Assembly (NCBI RefSeq): GCF_039724765.1
Contig: NZ_CP155729.1
Coordinates: 1,302,001 to 1,366,000, forward strand
Direction: 5' to 3'
DNA from: Sagittula stellata E-37
Lineage (GTDB): Bacteria > Pseudomonadota > Alphaproteobacteria > Rhodobacterales > Rhodobacteraceae
Length of the DNA: 64,000 nucleotides
Shown here piece by piece: positions 14,981 through 23,326 of this stretch. Made by a program: the position numbers and the translations under genes. The notes below the pieces were generated by a model. The model made no database searches, was not told where the DNA came from, and worked only from the letters and a program-made list of their open reading frames with translations. Position 1 is the first letter of the stretch, and each line of letters opens with the position of its first letter.

Positions 14981-16744
14981 TCAGTCCTCGTCAAACGGGT
15001 CCCATTCGTCTTCGACTTCCTGAAGGCCCTCTGACTGAGCCTCCGCCTCTGCCTCGGCCTGGGTGCGGATCGAGGTGATCGTGGCCTTCGGGAACGCGGC
15101 GAGGGCGGCTTGTACCAGCGGGTGCTGCGCGGCCTCTGCCTTCAGGGCGCGGTCGGCGGCATCGCGGCGTTCGGTGACGGTCGGTGCTTCGCAGCCGTTC
15201 ACCAACGTCACCGCCCAGCGGTTTCCGGTCCAGCGTTGCAGGGCCGCGCCAAGCTTCGACGCCAGTTGCGGATCGGCGGTGTCGGTCGGGGTGAACTCGA
15301 TCCGTCCGGGCTGATAGGCGGCAAGGCGCAGGCCGCCCTCGACCTCCACCAGCAGCTTCACGTCGCGGTTGGCGCGGATCAGGTCCAGCACGTGTTCGAA
15401 GGTCGCGTAGTGGGCAAGCGCCTCGGTTGCCAGCGCGGGCGCTGCGCCGCCGGAACGGGAAGCGACCGGGCCGGAGGGGCCGCGATGCGTGGGGGCGGGC
15501 ATGCCGGTGGCCTGTGTGTGCCCGCCATGGTGCGCCTGCCCGCCACTGCCACCGCCCGCGGGTCCGGTGGGCATGGGGGGCGGCGGCGTGTCCTGCAGCT
15601 TGCGGATCAGGTCCTCGGGCGTTGGCAGGTCGGCGACGTGGGTCAGCCGGATCACAGCCATCTCGGCCGCCATGATGGCCGATGGCGCGGTCGAGACCTC
15701 CTCGATCGCCTTCAGGAGCATCTGCCATGCCCGGCCAAGGCTGCGCTGGCCAAGACCGTCCGCGAAGGCCTGCCCGCGCGCCCGCTCGTCCGGTGAGATC
15801 GTCGGGTCCTCGGCTGCCTCCGGTGTGATCTTCACCACAGAAATCCAGTGGGTCAGCTCGGCAAGGTCGCGCAGCACGGCCAGCGGGTCGGCGCCGTCGG
15901 CATATTGCGCGGCCAGTTCTTCGAGCGCCCCGGCGGCGTCGCCCCGCATGATGCGTTCGAAGAGATCCATCGTGCGGCCCCGGTCGGCCAGACCCAGCAT
16001 CGCGCGGACCTGATCGGCGGTCGTTTCTCCGGCACCGTGCGAGATGGCCTGATCCAGCAGCGAGGTCGCGTCGCGGGCCGATCCTTCGGCGGCGCGGGTG
16101 ACAAGCGCGAGCGCCTCGTCGGTGATCTCCGCGGCTTCGCTGGTGGCGATCTTTCGCAGCAGGGCGATCATGATCTCGGGCTCGATCCGGCGCAGGTCGA
16201 ACCGTTGGCAGCGCGACAGGACCGTGACGGGCACCTGCCGGATCTCGGTCGTGGCGAAGATGAATTTCACGTGGGCGGGCGGTTCCTCCAGCGTCTTCAG
16301 GAGCGCGTTGAACGCGCTCTTGGACAGCATGTGAACCTCGTCGATGATGTAGATCTTGTAGCGCGCCGAGGCCGCCCGGTAGTGCACGCTCTCGATGATT
16401 TCGCGGATGTCGCCGACACCCGTCCGAGAGGCGGCGTCCATCTCCATCACGTCGACGTGGCGGCCCTCCATGATCGCCACGCAGTGTTCGCACTTGCCGC
16501 AGGGATCGGTCGTGGGTCCGCCATTGCCGTCCGGGCCGATGCAGTTCATGCCCTTCGCGATGATCCGCGCCGTCGTGGTCTTACCGGTTCCGCGAATCCC
16601 AGTCATGATGAAGGCCTGCGCGATGCGGTCGGCGGCGAAGGCGTTCTTGAGGGTGCGGACCATGGCGTCCTGGCCGACGAGATCGGCAAAGGTCTCTGGC
16701 CGGTACTTGCGGGCGAGCACCTGGTAGGCGGGCTGATCTGACAT
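14981..16744 (-). CDS. dnaX: DNA polymerase III subunits gamma/tau
   Basis: 587 residues from ATG 16744 (MSDQPAYQVLARKYRP); the longer frame to 16840 adds a non-conserved leader. Clamp-loader AAA+ module: Walker A GIRGTGKTT (49-57), zinc cysteines 68, 82, 85 and 88, DEVHMLS Walker B, and SRCQRFDLRRI (sensor region). Domain III follows, then a Pro/Gly-rich linker (about 395-445) and a tau-specific C-terminus ending in acidic DPFDED. It loads the sliding clamp and couples the polymerases at the fork. First gene of the dnaX-ybaB-recR block. No obvious frameshift hairpin for a separate gamma product was noticed. Confidence 0.96.
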   Translation of the reverse strand: MSDQPAYQVLARKYRPETFADLVGQDAMVRTLKNAFAADRIAQAFIMTGIRGTGKTTTARIIAKGMNCIGPDGNGGPTTDPCGKCEHCVAIMEGRHVDVMEMDAASRTGVGDIREIIESVHYRAASARYKIYIIDEVHMLSKSAFNALLKTLEEPPAHVKFIFATTEIRQVPVTVLSRCQRFDLRRIEPEIMIALLRKIATSEAAEITDEALALVTRAAEGSARDATSLLDQAISHGAGETTADQVRAMLGLADRGRTMDLFERIMRGDAAGALEELAAQYADGADPLAVLRDLAELTHWISVVKITPEAAEDPTISPDERARGQAFADGLGQRSLGRAWQMLLKAIEEVSTAPSAIMAAEMAVIRLTHVADLPTPEDLIRKLQDTPPPPMPTGPAGGGSGGQAHHGGHTQATGMPAPTHRGPSGPVASRSGGAAPALATEALAHYATFEHVLDLIRANRDVKLLVEVEGGLRLAAYQPGRIEFTPTDTADPQLASKLGAALQRWTGNRWAVTLVNGCEAPTVTERRDAADRALKAEAAQHPLVQAALAAFPKATITSIRTQAEAEAEAQSEGLQEVEDEWDPFDED

Positions 16745-16863
16745 GCGGGTTCCCTGGATCGGACGGGGCCAAGCTATTGTCCGGGGCAGGGGATCGCAAG
16801 CCTTGCGGGAACCGGTGCCGCACCTAAGACGTTCGATCACGACTGGGTGTACGGAGGGTGAGC

Positions 16864-17706
16864 ATGCGTCTTAGGGGAATTCGGAGAAGTTCGAACGTCG
16901 AGGACCGGCGGGGCCGCGGTGGCGGCATGGCGGTCGGCGGCGGGCTGGGCCTTGGTGGCGTGCTTCTGGTGCTGGCCATAGGCTACTTCACCGGCATCGA
17001 CGTGTCGCCCATTCTGACCGGCAGCGGCTCCGGGCAGTCGCAGCAGACCCGACCGCTGACCGACAGGGAAGAGCAGGCCGGCGAATTCAGTTCACAGGTC
17101 CTCGCCACGACGGAACAGGTCTGGAGCGACATCTTTCCCAACGCCTTCGGCAAGCCGTACGATCCGCCGACGTTGGTGCTGTTCAGTCAGGTCACGCAAT
17201 CGCCCTGCGGCGGGGCCTCGGGCGCCACGGGGCCGTTCTACTGCCCGGTCGACGAAAAGGCCTACCTGGACACGGCTTTCTTCGCCTTCATGCAGCAGGA
17301 GCTGGGGGCAGGCGGCGATTTTGCGCAGGCCTACGTGATCGCGCACGAGGTCGCCCACCACGTTCAGGACGAAATCGGTATCCTCGCCGAGGTCAACGCC
17401 ATGCGCCAGCGCGCCTCCGAGCGCGAGGCCAACGCCCTCACCGTTCGGCTGGAACTGCAGGCGGACTGCCTGTCCGGGGTCTGGGCGTCCTACGTGGACG
17501 ACCTTCTGGAGCCGGGCGATATCGACGAGGCCCTGAACGCCGCGCAGCGGATCGGCGACGACTACCTGCAACGCAAGGCCGGGCGCGTGCCGAATCCGCA
17601 CACGTTCACCCACGGCACCTCCGAACAGCGCCAGCGCTGGTTCAGCAACGGCTACGAGGCCGGCAGCCCCGCGGCCTGCGACACCTTCGGCGCCGACCGT
17701 CTCTGA
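16864..17706 (+). CDS. YpfJ-family neutral zinc metallopeptidase
   Basis: 280 residues from ATG 16864, placed five bases after GGAGGG (a GTG at 16858 overlaps the ribosome-binding site). Order: basic, glycine-rich cytosolic N-terminus; one membrane helix (about 22-45, GGGLGLGGVLLVLAIGYFTG); a periplasmic domain with HEVAHH (HExxH zinc motif) and a downstream LELQADCLSG glutamate helix. This is the neutral zinc metallopeptidase family; the physiological substrate is unknown in most bacteria. It diverges from dnaX. Confidence 0.9.
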   Translation: MRLRGIRRSSNVEDRRGRGGGMAVGGGLGLGGVLLVLAIGYFTGIDVSPILTGSGSGQSQQTRPLTDREEQAGEFSSQVLATTEQVWSDIFPNAFGKPYDPPTLVLFSQVTQSPCGGASGATGPFYCPVDEKAYLDTAFFAFMQQELGAGGDFAQAYVIAHEVAHHVQDEIGILAEVNAMRQRASEREANALTVRLELQADCLSGVWASYVDDLLEPGDIDEALNAAQRIGDDYLQRKAGRVPNPHTFTHGTSEQRQRWFSNGYEAGSPAACDTFGADRL

Positions 17707-17871
17707 CGCTTGCGGTTCCGTAGGCGTTGGCGCTAGGATCAGGCATGGCCCATCGGCAGGGGGCCGCCTGATCCGCGGAAAGCCATCGCACCTGCATCTG
17801 ACGTCGAAGACCGACATCTTCGGATTTCTCTGGCCCGAGCAGCGGATTGCGGGCGATGACGGAGGAAGCCG

Positions 17872-19395
17872 ATGTCCGAAACATCCCTCGAAAAGCTGCG
17901 TATTGACGCCAAACTCCTGCACCGTGCCTGGATCGCGCGTGAACCATGGGCGGTGGAACGTGTGCGCCAGCACCCGCCCCGAAAGGATCTGACCAACCTC
18001 GTCCGCGCCGATTTCCTGCACATCATCGCGCAGGAAAACGGGTTCGCCAGTTGGCCCCGGCTAAAGGCGGAGGCAGAGAGGACCGGTCTTGATCGGGCCG
18101 CACGTCTGCAACGACTGAAGGTGGCGCTGGCCCATGGGCAGGTCGATCTGGCCGAAACCCTTCTGGAAGAGACGCCGGACCTCGCCGACGGTCTATTCGG
18201 TCTCGAATGCGCACTCTACCGCCGCGCGGCGGTGGAAAAGGCGTTGGCCGCCAAACCGGAACTCGCGGTGCAGCGACTGGGACCGCGCACGCCGATTCTT
18301 CACCTGGCCTACTCGCGCTGGATCCACAAGCGCCCGGAACTCGAAGGCGACATGCTGGCGATTGCCGATCTTCTGATGTCCCACGGGGCGGATGTGAACG
18401 ACGGACTGCACGGTCCAGACGGGCACAAGCTGTCGGCGCTCTACGGTGCCATCGGCCATGCCGACAACATGGTTCTTGGCGCGTGGTTGCTGGATCACGG
18501 CGCGGATCCGAACGACAACGAATCGCTCTACCATGCGACGGAGCTGGGCCACCACGAAGGCCTGCGGCTGCTTTTGTCTGCAGGGGCCAGGCCGGAGGGG
18601 ACCAACGCGCTTTTCCGGGCAATGGACTTCAACGATCATGTCGCGGTCGACATGCTTCTGGCGGCACATGCCGACCCCGATGACTTCAAGGGCCGGGTGG
18701 TGGGGGCAGAGGCCCCCACGGTCATTCCCGCACTGCATCAGGCGGCGCGGCGGGGCTGCGACGGGCGGATGGCAGAAATGTTGCTGGACGCCGGGGCGAA
18801 TGCAGAGCGGCGCTGGCAGGGCACACACCCGTTGGCCTTCGCGAAGGTCTATGGGAATGCGGAGGTCGCGGCGGTTCTGGAAACGCGTGGCGCCACGTGC
18901 GCCCTGACGGAGGAGGAGGTTCTGCTGGTGCGCGCCGCCGAGGGTGAGGACAGCCCCGGTGTCTATGTCGATCCCAACCGTCTGGCCGATCCCTATCGCA
19001 ACATCATCCACGACATTCTGCGCCTGCCGGGTCGCATGGACCATCTGAAGCGCCTCGTCGCCATCGGGCTGCCGTTCGACACGGCGGACGCGCAAGGGAT
19101 CACGCCGGTCCAGATCGCAGGGTGGGAGGGCCTGCCCGAGATCATGGGCTGGCTGCTGTCGCTGCGCCCCGACCTGAGCCACATCAACGGATACGGTGGC
19201 ACGCTCCTGTCCACGATACTCCACGGTTCAGAGAACAATCCCGCCCGTGCCGACCGGGATCACGAGACATGTTTGCGGCTGGCGCTGGAGGCCGGAGTTG
19301 CCTTGCCACGGCACGTCATCAGCGCGACGGGGCGATCCGATCTGCGGGGGTTCCTGTCGGATTGGGCGGAGGCCTGGCCCGGGCAGGTTGTCTGA
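17872..19395 (+). CDS. Ankyrin-repeat protein
   Basis: 507 residues with a GGAGGA ribosome-binding site. The N-terminal helical domain includes the NGFASWPRLKAEAER motif that often precedes bacterial ankyrin arrays. Ankyrin-like repeats follow from about 85 to 345 (for example IADLLMSHGADVND, LGAWLLDHGADPND, RLLLSAGARPEG, MAEMLLDAGANAER) with two more near 395-450 (LKRLVAIGLPFDTADAQGITPVQIAGWEG). No signal peptide or membrane helix. Likely a cytosolic protein-protein interaction scaffold; partner unknown. It stands alone between the peptidase and a phosphatase-fold gene. Confidence 0.85.
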   Translation: MSETSLEKLRIDAKLLHRAWIAREPWAVERVRQHPPRKDLTNLVRADFLHIIAQENGFASWPRLKAEAERTGLDRAARLQRLKVALAHGQVDLAETLLEETPDLADGLFGLECALYRRAAVEKALAAKPELAVQRLGPRTPILHLAYSRWIHKRPELEGDMLAIADLLMSHGADVNDGLHGPDGHKLSALYGAIGHADNMVLGAWLLDHGADPNDNESLYHATELGHHEGLRLLLSAGARPEGTNALFRAMDFNDHVAVDMLLAAHADPDDFKGRVVGAEAPTVIPALHQAARRGCDGRMAEMLLDAGANAERRWQGTHPLAFAKVYGNAEVAAVLETRGATCALTEEEVLLVRAAEGEDSPGVYVDPNRLADPYRNIIHDILRLPGRMDHLKRLVAIGLPFDTADAQGITPVQIAGWEGLPEIMGWLLSLRPDLSHINGYGGTLLSTILHGSENNPARADRDHETCLRLALEAGVALPRHVISATGRSDLRGFLSDWAEAWPGQVV

Positions 19396-19526
19396 CAGCC
19401 AGCCCGTTCGCATCTCAAAGGCTCTGCGCCGACCGAATCGCTAGGACCGGGGCGTCAAGTGTGTATCATCGGGCAGAACGGGTTTTCTCCGGTCAGGTGT
19501 ACAAGAGGGCGGGAAGAGCGGCGTAA

Positions 19527-20066
19527 GTGACGGGGATCGGAGCGAAATCGGCGGTCGTGATGCATGCGTGGCCTGTCGGTGGCGGGATCGTTGCTATCTC
19601 GCCGCTGCCGGGTGCGGGCGGCGATTATCGCGGCGACCTAGATCACCTGGCAAGCTGGCGCCCGGCCATGGTGCTGTCGCTTGTGACCCCGGGGGAACTG
19701 GTGGACGCGGGGGCGATGAACCTCGGCCAGAACATTCAGGACAAGGGCACGCGCTGGGTGCACCTTGCCGTCGGGCCGGGCGGCCTGCCGAGCGCCAGTC
19801 AGATGGAGGCCTGGCCCACCGTGTCGGAACAGGCGCGCCGTGCCCTGCTGGGGGGCGGACGGGTTCTGGTGAACAGCCGCAACGGCGGCGGACGCTGCGG
19901 CATGGCCGTGCTGCGCCTGATGATCGAGGCGGGCGAAGCCCCGGACGAGGCCGAGGAGCGGCTGAAGAGCGTATGTCCGGAGGCGGAGGGGACGGCGGAA
20001 CAGATGGATTGGGCAAGGGCTGCGCCGCGTGGCGCGGCGCGGTTCGTCCGTCATCCGGATCGCTGA
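19527..20066 (+). CDS. Tyrosine-phosphatase-fold protein lacking the catalytic cysteine
   Basis: 179 residues; GTG start at 19527 with GGGAAGA upstream (an ATG at 19560 is an alternative). The layout is that of the small dual-specificity phosphatases of alphaproteobacteria: ISPLPGAGGDYRGDLDHL, QDKGTRWVHL, then the P-loop and a helix MAVLRLMIEAGEAPDEA. The expected P-loop HCxGGxGRSG reads N116-S-R-N-G-G-G-R-C-G125: histidine to Asn, catalytic cysteine to Ser117, and the last serine to Cys. The fold should still bind phosphate but the normal thiol chemistry is impossible, so it is a predicted pseudophosphatase or substrate trap. It converges with ffs. Confidence 0.8.
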   Translation: MTGIGAKSAVVMHAWPVGGGIVAISPLPGAGGDYRGDLDHLASWRPAMVLSLVTPGELVDAGAMNLGQNIQDKGTRWVHLAVGPGGLPSASQMEAWPTVSEQARRALLGGGRVLVNSRNGGGRCGMAVLRLMIEAGEAPDEAEERLKSVCPEAEGTAEQMDWARAAPRGAARFVRHPDR

Positions 20067-20085
20067 CCTTCGGCAAGCCGCCCGG

Positions 20086-20120
20086 AAAAGCAAAAGCCCC
20101 AGCGCAGAGGCCGGGGCTTT
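20086..20120 (-). terminator. Terminator of ffs (possibly bidirectional)
   Basis: On the minus strand an AAAGCCCCGG / GGGGCTTT hairpin (20111-20120 with 20093-20100) is followed by TTTTGCTTTTCC. It begins two bases beyond the predicted RNA end and may also stop transcription from the convergent pseudophosphatase gene. Confidence 0.88.
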
Positions 20121-20122
20121 GT

Positions 20123-20220
20123 GGTGAGAGATTGCAACGACCCAAGCGGGGCTCGTTACGGCTGCTTCCTTCCGGACCTGACCGGGTTGGCGAGGCGCCT
20201 GCCCGCACAACCTCTCGACC
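20123..20220 (-). ncRNA. ffs: Signal recognition particle RNA (4.5S, small bacterial type)
   Basis: Minus-strand sequence contains the invariant SRP Alu-less core GGTCAGGTCCGGAAGGAAGC followed by AGCCGTAACGAGC, with the asymmetric loop and GGAA tetraloop that bind Ffh. The 5' GGTCGAGAGGTT pairs with 3' AATCTCTCACC to close the rod, giving about 98 nucleotides. The RNA works with the Ffh GTPase in co-translational targeting to the membrane. Promoter and terminator are both visible, so it is a self-contained unit. Confidence 0.97.
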
Positions 20221-20224
20221 GCTC

Positions 20225-20252
20225 ATCTAAGGAATCGCGCCGTGGATTGCAA
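20225..20252 (-). promoter_or_regulatory. Promoter of ffs
   Basis: TTGCAA and TTAGAT separated by 16 bases on the minus strand; the -10 box ends four bases before the predicted RNA 5' end at 20220. Spacing agrees with a sigma-70 start at that G. Confidence 0.7.
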
Positions 20253-20392
20253 GGGCAGCGGCCAGCAGGTCGGACAACACTGCGAGCGCCATGACCATCG
20301 GTGCCCGGCAGCAGGCGCAGGGTTCGATGGATGACATGTCGCTTGCGCGAAACCCGGTGGACAGGCGGCCCGGAACCGGTAAGAGCGGGGGC

Positions 20393-21496
20393 ATGGACAC
20401 GCCATTCGAGATTTTCCTGAGCGCCCCTCCCGGGCTGGAAGCCGTTCTGGCAGAGGAGGCCGCCGAGGCAGGTCTGGCCACGCCAAAGGCCGTCGCGGGC
20501 GGCGTCCTGACGAGCGGCGGGTGGCCCGATGTCTGGCGGGCGAACCTGTGCCTGCGCGGGGCCTCGCGCGTGCTGGTCCGCATCGCCGAATTCCGCGCCT
20601 TCCACCTGGCCCAACTCGACAAGCGCGCGAAGAAGGTCGACTGGACGGCATACCTTCCCAAGGGCGCCGACGTGCGTGTCGACGTGACCTGCCGCGCATC
20701 GAAGATCTACCACGACCGGGCTGCCCGGTCGCGTGTGGCGGGCGCGATGGAGGCGGCGGGGCTGAAGGTCACTGCCGAGGGGGCCTTCCGTGTCATGGTA
20801 CGGATCGAGGACGACCTCGTGACCGTGTCTCTGGATACGTCCGGAGAGCTGCTGCACCGCCGAGGCTACAAGGAGGCGGTTGGCAAGGCGCCAATGCGCG
20901 AGACGTTGGCGGCTTGTTTCCTGCGCGCGGCGGGGTATCGCGGGACCGAAACCGTGGTCGATCCGATGTGCGGCTCTGGCACCTTCGTGATCGAAGCAGC
21001 GGAAATCGCGTCGGGTCTGGCACCGGGCCGCGCGCGCCGGTTCGCCTTCGAGGCTTTCCCGCCATTCGACGCCAAAGCTTACGATGCAATCCGCCGCGAA
21101 GCCGGCCTGGAAGCCCGGCCTACGGACTGTCGGTTCTTCGGCGCCGACCGCGACGACGGAGCCATCCGGGGCAGCACGGCCAACGCGGAGCGCGCCGGCG
21201 TGTCCGGGGTCTGCACCTTCACCCGCGCCCCGGTCAGCGCCCTCGAACGCCCAGATGGGCCGCCCGGACTGGTCATGGTCAACCCCCCCTACGGGGCGCG
21301 GATCGGTGACCGGAAGCTCCTGTTCGGGCTGTACGGATCGCTGGGCGCGGTGCTCAAAGAACGGTTCGGCGGATGGCGGCTGGGTATGGTGACCTCGGAC
21401 GGCGGCCTGGCCAAAGCCACCGGGCTGGACCTGGACGCCGGGCCGCAGGTGGCGTTCGGCGGGCTGAAAGTCAGGTTGTACCAGGCCGCGCTCTAG
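20393..21496 (+). CDS. THUMP-domain RNA methyltransferase (RlmL/Trm-G10-like)
   Basis: 367 residues from ATG 20393 (MDTPFEIFLSAPPGLE); the longer frame to 20291 would overlap only the space before ffs and is not conserved-looking. An N-terminal ferredoxin-like plus THUMP domain (about 1-155) precedes a Rossmann methyltransferase with DPMCGSGTFVIEAA (motif I) and the catalytic NPPYG motif typical of N2-guanine or N6-adenine RNA methylation. It is shorter than E. coli RlmL, matching the YcbY N-terminal half/YpsC group. Substrate is most likely 23S rRNA, by family. Confidence 0.9.
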   Translation: MDTPFEIFLSAPPGLEAVLAEEAAEAGLATPKAVAGGVLTSGGWPDVWRANLCLRGASRVLVRIAEFRAFHLAQLDKRAKKVDWTAYLPKGADVRVDVTCRASKIYHDRAARSRVAGAMEAAGLKVTAEGAFRVMVRIEDDLVTVSLDTSGELLHRRGYKEAVGKAPMRETLAACFLRAAGYRGTETVVDPMCGSGTFVIEAAEIASGLAPGRARRFAFEAFPPFDAKAYDAIRREAGLEARPTDCRFFGADRDDGAIRGSTANAERAGVSGVCTFTRAPVSALERPDGPPGLVMVNPPYGARIGDRKLLFGLYGSLGAVLKERFGGWRLGMVTSDGGLAKATGLDLDAGPQVAFGGLKVRLYQAAL

Positions 21497-21625
21497 GCGC
21501 GGCAAGACAGCGTTTCGGTCCTGCGTTTGCCTTGGGGGCGACTGTGTCCCGGCGGGCATCCAACCGGAACTTGCCACACAGTGGCCTGGGGCCGTAAGGT
21601 TCCGTTAGGTCAGATAGAGGCGCAC

Positions 21626-22456
21626 ATGGCGGACAGTCGGAACATCTCGGATCACTGGGGCACCGGCGACGTCTATGGCAGGATCGTCGAGACCATGAAG
21701 GCTGCGGGGATCGATCCCGACACGGTGACAATCGAGCAACTCGCCCCGGTCGATCATTTTCACGCACGGGGCTTTCCGGCCACGCAGGATCTGGCAGAGG
21801 CGCTGCCTTTCCGGGAAGGTCAAAGGATCGTCGACATCGGCAGTGGGATCGGCGGTCCGGCGCGCTACCTCGCGCGGCGCTTCGGTTGCCAGGTGGAGGG
21901 CATCGACATCACCGCGCCCTTTGTCGATGCGGCCAACCGTCTGACCGACCTCGTCGGCATGACGGGCCATGTTGCCTGTGTTCACGGTGATGGGCAGGCG
22001 CTGCCCTTCGAGGACGAAAGATTTGACGGCGGGTACAGCCAGCACGTCACGATGAACGTCCCGGATCGCGCCGGGTTTTTCGGTGAAGCGTTCCGGGTGC
22101 TGAAGCCCGGCGCTTTCTTTGCGATCACGGAGCATGGGCTTGGCCCTGCCGGCGATCCGCACCATCCCTTGCCTTGGTCGGAGGACGGCAGCGGTGCTTA
22201 CCTCATGACGCCCTCCGACACGGTCTCACTGCTTTCCGGGGCGGGGTTCACCGAGATCGAGGTCACGGATACGGGCGACAAGTACCTTGAAGGGTACAAC
22301 AAGGCCATCGAACTGGCGGAGAACGGGCAGGTCCCGGTGTTCGGTGTCCATATCCTGCTTGGGCGGCAGGCGCCGCAGATCGTGCGCAACGCCGCCCGCA
22401 ATATCGCCGAGCGCCGGACACATCCGGTACAGATCGTTTGCCGCAAACCGGTTTGA
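21626..22456 (+). CDS. Class I SAM-dependent methyltransferase
   Basis: 276 residues from ATG 21626 (GAGG seven bases upstream); the frame to 21527 lacks a good start. Motif I VDIGSGIGGPARYLA (about 69-83), the acidic GIDIT, then GDGQALPFEDERFDGGYSQHVTMNVPD (motifs II-III). The sequence resembles small-molecule N/C-methyltransferases (sarcosine/dimethylglycine and ubiquinone-type groups) more than RNA enzymes, but the substrate cannot be assigned. Cytosolic. It follows the THUMP methyltransferase by 129 bases with no visible terminator between. Confidence 0.85.
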   Translation: MADSRNISDHWGTGDVYGRIVETMKAAGIDPDTVTIEQLAPVDHFHARGFPATQDLAEALPFREGQRIVDIGSGIGGPARYLARRFGCQVEGIDITAPFVDAANRLTDLVGMTGHVACVHGDGQALPFEDERFDGGYSQHVTMNVPDRAGFFGEAFRVLKPGAFFAITEHGLGPAGDPHHPLPWSEDGSGAYLMTPSDTVSLLSGAGFTEIEVTDTGDKYLEGYNKAIELAENGQVPVFGVHILLGRQAPQIVRNAARNIAERRTHPVQIVCRKPV

Positions 22457-22472
22457 CTGCGTCGCGCGGGCG

Positions 22473-23111
22473 TTAACCCAGCCCGGCCATGCGTGCACCG
22501 GTGAGCAGGTCGACGGCGGTGTGGTGGGCGTGTCCTTCCTCGACCAGCGCGATGTCCGGCACCACGACGACGGTCATTCCCGCGGCGCGCGCGGCGCGGG
22601 CGCCGGGGGTGCTGTCCTCGAATGCGAGGCACCGCTCGGGCGAGACGTTCAACCGGGCGGCGGCGGTCAGGTAGGGCTCCGGATCGGGCTTCGGGAGGGT
22701 CACGCAGTTGCGTGTCACCACGGTGGCAAAGCGATGGGTCAGGTCGGCGGCCAGGAGCTTGCGGTCGGCACTTGCGCGCCCGGAAGACGTCGCCACCGCG
22801 CGGGGCAGCCCCATTTCCTCGATCAGGTCCAGAAGTGCGTGCACCGTCGGTTTGAGAGGCATCCCGGAGACCATCAGGTTGTTGTGCTCCTCATCCCAGG
22901 CGGCACTGAACTCTTCCATCCTGTGGGCGCCGTACTCGGCGGCGAGCCGGGCGTTTGTAGACGCCATGTCGCCGCCGACAAGCGTGCGGAAGAAGCTTTC
23001 GGTCATGGGTGGGCCGAAGCGGGAGGTGGCACGGCGGGCGGCCTCGAAAGCGAGGCGTTCGGTGTCCAGCAACGTGCCGTCCAGATCGAAGATCACCGCA
23101 TCGTATGGCAT
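22473..23111 (-). CDS. HAD-superfamily phosphatase (beta-phosphoglucomutase/phosphoglycolate phosphatase group)
   Basis: 212 residues from ATG 23111 preceded by GGAAAGG; a TTG two codons earlier is less likely. HAD motifs: DLDGTLLDTE (motif I with both aspartates), TSSGR (motif II), KPDPEPYL (motif III lysine) and FEDSTPGARAA (motif IV). The helical cap after motif I is of the C1 beta-PGM type. It hydrolyses a small phosphorylated metabolite; the exact one is unknown. Convergent with the methyltransferase gene upstream. Confidence 0.9.
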   Translation of the reverse strand: MPYDAVIFDLDGTLLDTERLAFEAARRATSRFGPPMTESFFRTLVGGDMASTNARLAAEYGAHRMEEFSAAWDEEHNNLMVSGMPLKPTVHALLDLIEEMGLPRAVATSSGRASADRKLLAADLTHRFATVVTRNCVTLPKPDPEPYLTAAARLNVSPERCLAFEDSTPGARAARAAGMTVVVVPDIALVEEGHAHHTAVDLLTGARMAGLG

Positions 23112-23326
23112 CGTCAAACCTTTCCCAGAACAGTTGCGTGATCGCTAACACGCGGCGCCCCTATGTGGAAGCCAAGCGGCTTCACGTCGTGTGTCAGGCT
23201 GTTGCGGGTTTCGTTCAAAGGGCCGTCAGGAACGTTCAAGACCCCCCGGGCCGGGGCCGCCTAGCCTTTCCGGATCGGCTGGCCGGGAGGGGCCATCCGG
23301 GAAAAACACCCAATGGGAGGAACAGG

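Noticed and set aside
14981..16744. Programmed frameshift for a gamma-only DnaX product
   Set aside because: No A-rich slippery run followed by a hairpin was noticed at the expected linker position.
20067..20392. Possible small ORFs in the gap around 20.1-20.4 kb
   Set aside because: The gap is explained by the SRP RNA, its promoter and terminator.
23168..23183. GAAGCC-AAGC-GGCTTC inverted repeat upstream of the monooxygenase
   Set aside because: Six-base arms with a four-base loop are expected by chance at this GC content and no second copy was seen nearby.
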